A stretch of 64,000 bases of DNA, taken from Desulfolutivibrio sulfoxidireducens. GTDB lineage: Bacteria > Desulfobacterota > Desulfovibrionia > Desulfovibrionales > Desulfovibrionaceae. The DNA lies in the NCBI RefSeq assembly GCF_013376475.1, contig NZ_CP045508.1, positions 2,105,501 to 2,169,500 on the forward strand. Direction: 5' to 3'. The notes below the pieces were generated by a model that saw nothing but the letters and a program-made list of their open reading frames with translations, ran no database searches and had not been told where the DNA came from. Positions 63,460 to 64,000 of the stretch are shown here, in pieces; positions within the stretch are counted from its first letter, which is position 1; each line of letters starts with the position of its first letter. A program made the position numbers and the translations under genes.

Positions 63460-64000
63460 CAGCTTGCCGCTTCCTTCCTGGCCGATTTCGGCAGATACAC
63501 AGTGAAAAGGGTTCCCTCGCCGAGCTTGCTCGATACCGCGACATCGCCGCCAAGCTTTTTGACGATGCCGTAGGTGATGGACAATCCAAGACCGGTCCCC
63601 GTTCCCTTTTTTGTGGTGAAGAAGGGTTCGAAGACGTGTTGCAGGGTATCCTGGGACATGCCGCAGCCGTTGTCCAGAAAGCTGATGGCCAGACACCCCT
63701 TTCCGTCGTCGAAGGTCTTGAGTTCGATCCTCCCGCCGTCTGGAACGGCGGCCAGGGCATTGTTCAAGATGTTCAAAAAGACCTGCTGCAGTTGTCCCCG
63801 GTCGGAATGGATGCGTGGCAGGGACTCGTCCATCTCCCGCTCGATGACCACGCCCCGGTGCGAAGCCTCCTGATCGAGAAAGCTCAAGGTCTCGGAGAGC
63901 ACCTCGTTGATGTCCAATTCCTCGAAGCTCACGTCCATGCGCCTGGCGAATCCCAGCATGCGGTGGGTGATGTCCCGGCAGCGGCGGATGCTTTTGAGGA
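63459..64000 (-). CDS. Sensor histidine kinase, 5' part beyond window
   Basis: About 180 C-terminal codons are visible. DITHRMLGFARRMD is the end of a HisKA domain, and HATPase_c boxes follow: NILNNALAAVPDGG (N box), FLDNGCGMS (G1), FEPFFTTKKGTGTGLGLSITYGIV (G2). The frame continues upstream past 64000, so the sensor region is unknown. It probably phosphorylates the adjacent receivers. Confidence 0.9.
   Translation of the reverse strand, partial: LKSIRRCRDITHRMLGFARRMDVSFEELDINEVLSETLSFLDQEASHRGVVIEREMDESLPRIHSDRGQLQQVFLNILNNALAAVPDGGRIELKTFDDGKGCLAISFLDNGCGMSQDTLQHVFEPFFTTKKGTGTGLGLSITYGIVKKLGGDVAVSSKLGEGTLFTVYLPKSARKEAAS

Overview
The window comes from a high-GC sulfate-reducing deltaproteobacterium of the Desulfovibrionaceae type. 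This is inferred from the tetrahaem cytochrome c3, the Hdr/Mvh-type selenium hydrogenase, futalosine-pathway menaquinone synthesis (MqnA), the siroheme/CcsA/HemA cluster and the dense two-component genes. No rRNA, transposase, phage gene or CRISPR array is visible; most of the window is core chromosome.

Layout. 1-2000: two minus-strand glycosyltransferases, the first cut by the window edge. 2046-7054: plus-strand tetrapyrrole operon (siroheme dehydrogenase, CcsA-like protein, HemA) running into tilS and adk, which share one uninterrupted reading frame. 7163-17193: mqnA, then minus-strand genes for phospholipid synthesis, a cell-wall amidase, miaA, coaD, rsmD, an acyltransferase, a second EF-G and BamD. 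17572-26542: minus-strand trxA-trxB, tsaD, fbp, a lipoprotein, a TPR protein, FtsB, pgsA, an Mrp ATPase and pcm. 26775-28520: plus-strand CBS protein, cytochrome c3 and VOC protein. 28888-32689: a complete NikKMLQO-type nickel ECF transporter. 33163-42857: secD and yajC without secF, then rpsU-yqeY-mutS2-dnaG-rpoD (an enlarged macromolecular-synthesis cluster), then hup. 43100-48346: rsmA, a large glycosyltransferase, a diguanylate cyclase, tRNA-Arg(CCG) and a HEPN-like ORF. 48429-51640: a ThDP-enzyme/CMD/cyclase operon.

The most striking region is 51839-58601, read on the minus strand: hdrA, mvhD, mvhG, mvhA and a hydrogenase maturation protease. Three of these genes (hdrA, mvhD, mvhA) contain an in-frame TGA exactly where the family has a functional cysteine. 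Each TGA is followed by coding sequence with family motifs and by a small SECIS-like hairpin. The natural reading is a selenocysteine-rich hydrogenase/heterodisulfide-reductase complex, which ordinary gene calling would break into fragments. The nickel transporter 20 kb away could supply its active-site metal. HdrB and HdrC are not in the window.

59087-64000 holds a small conserved protein, a 2x[4Fe-4S] ferredoxin coupled to a NifU-like protein, and a cluster of histidine kinases and stand-alone receivers that runs off the right edge. All functions are inferred from sequence reading alone; no database search was run.
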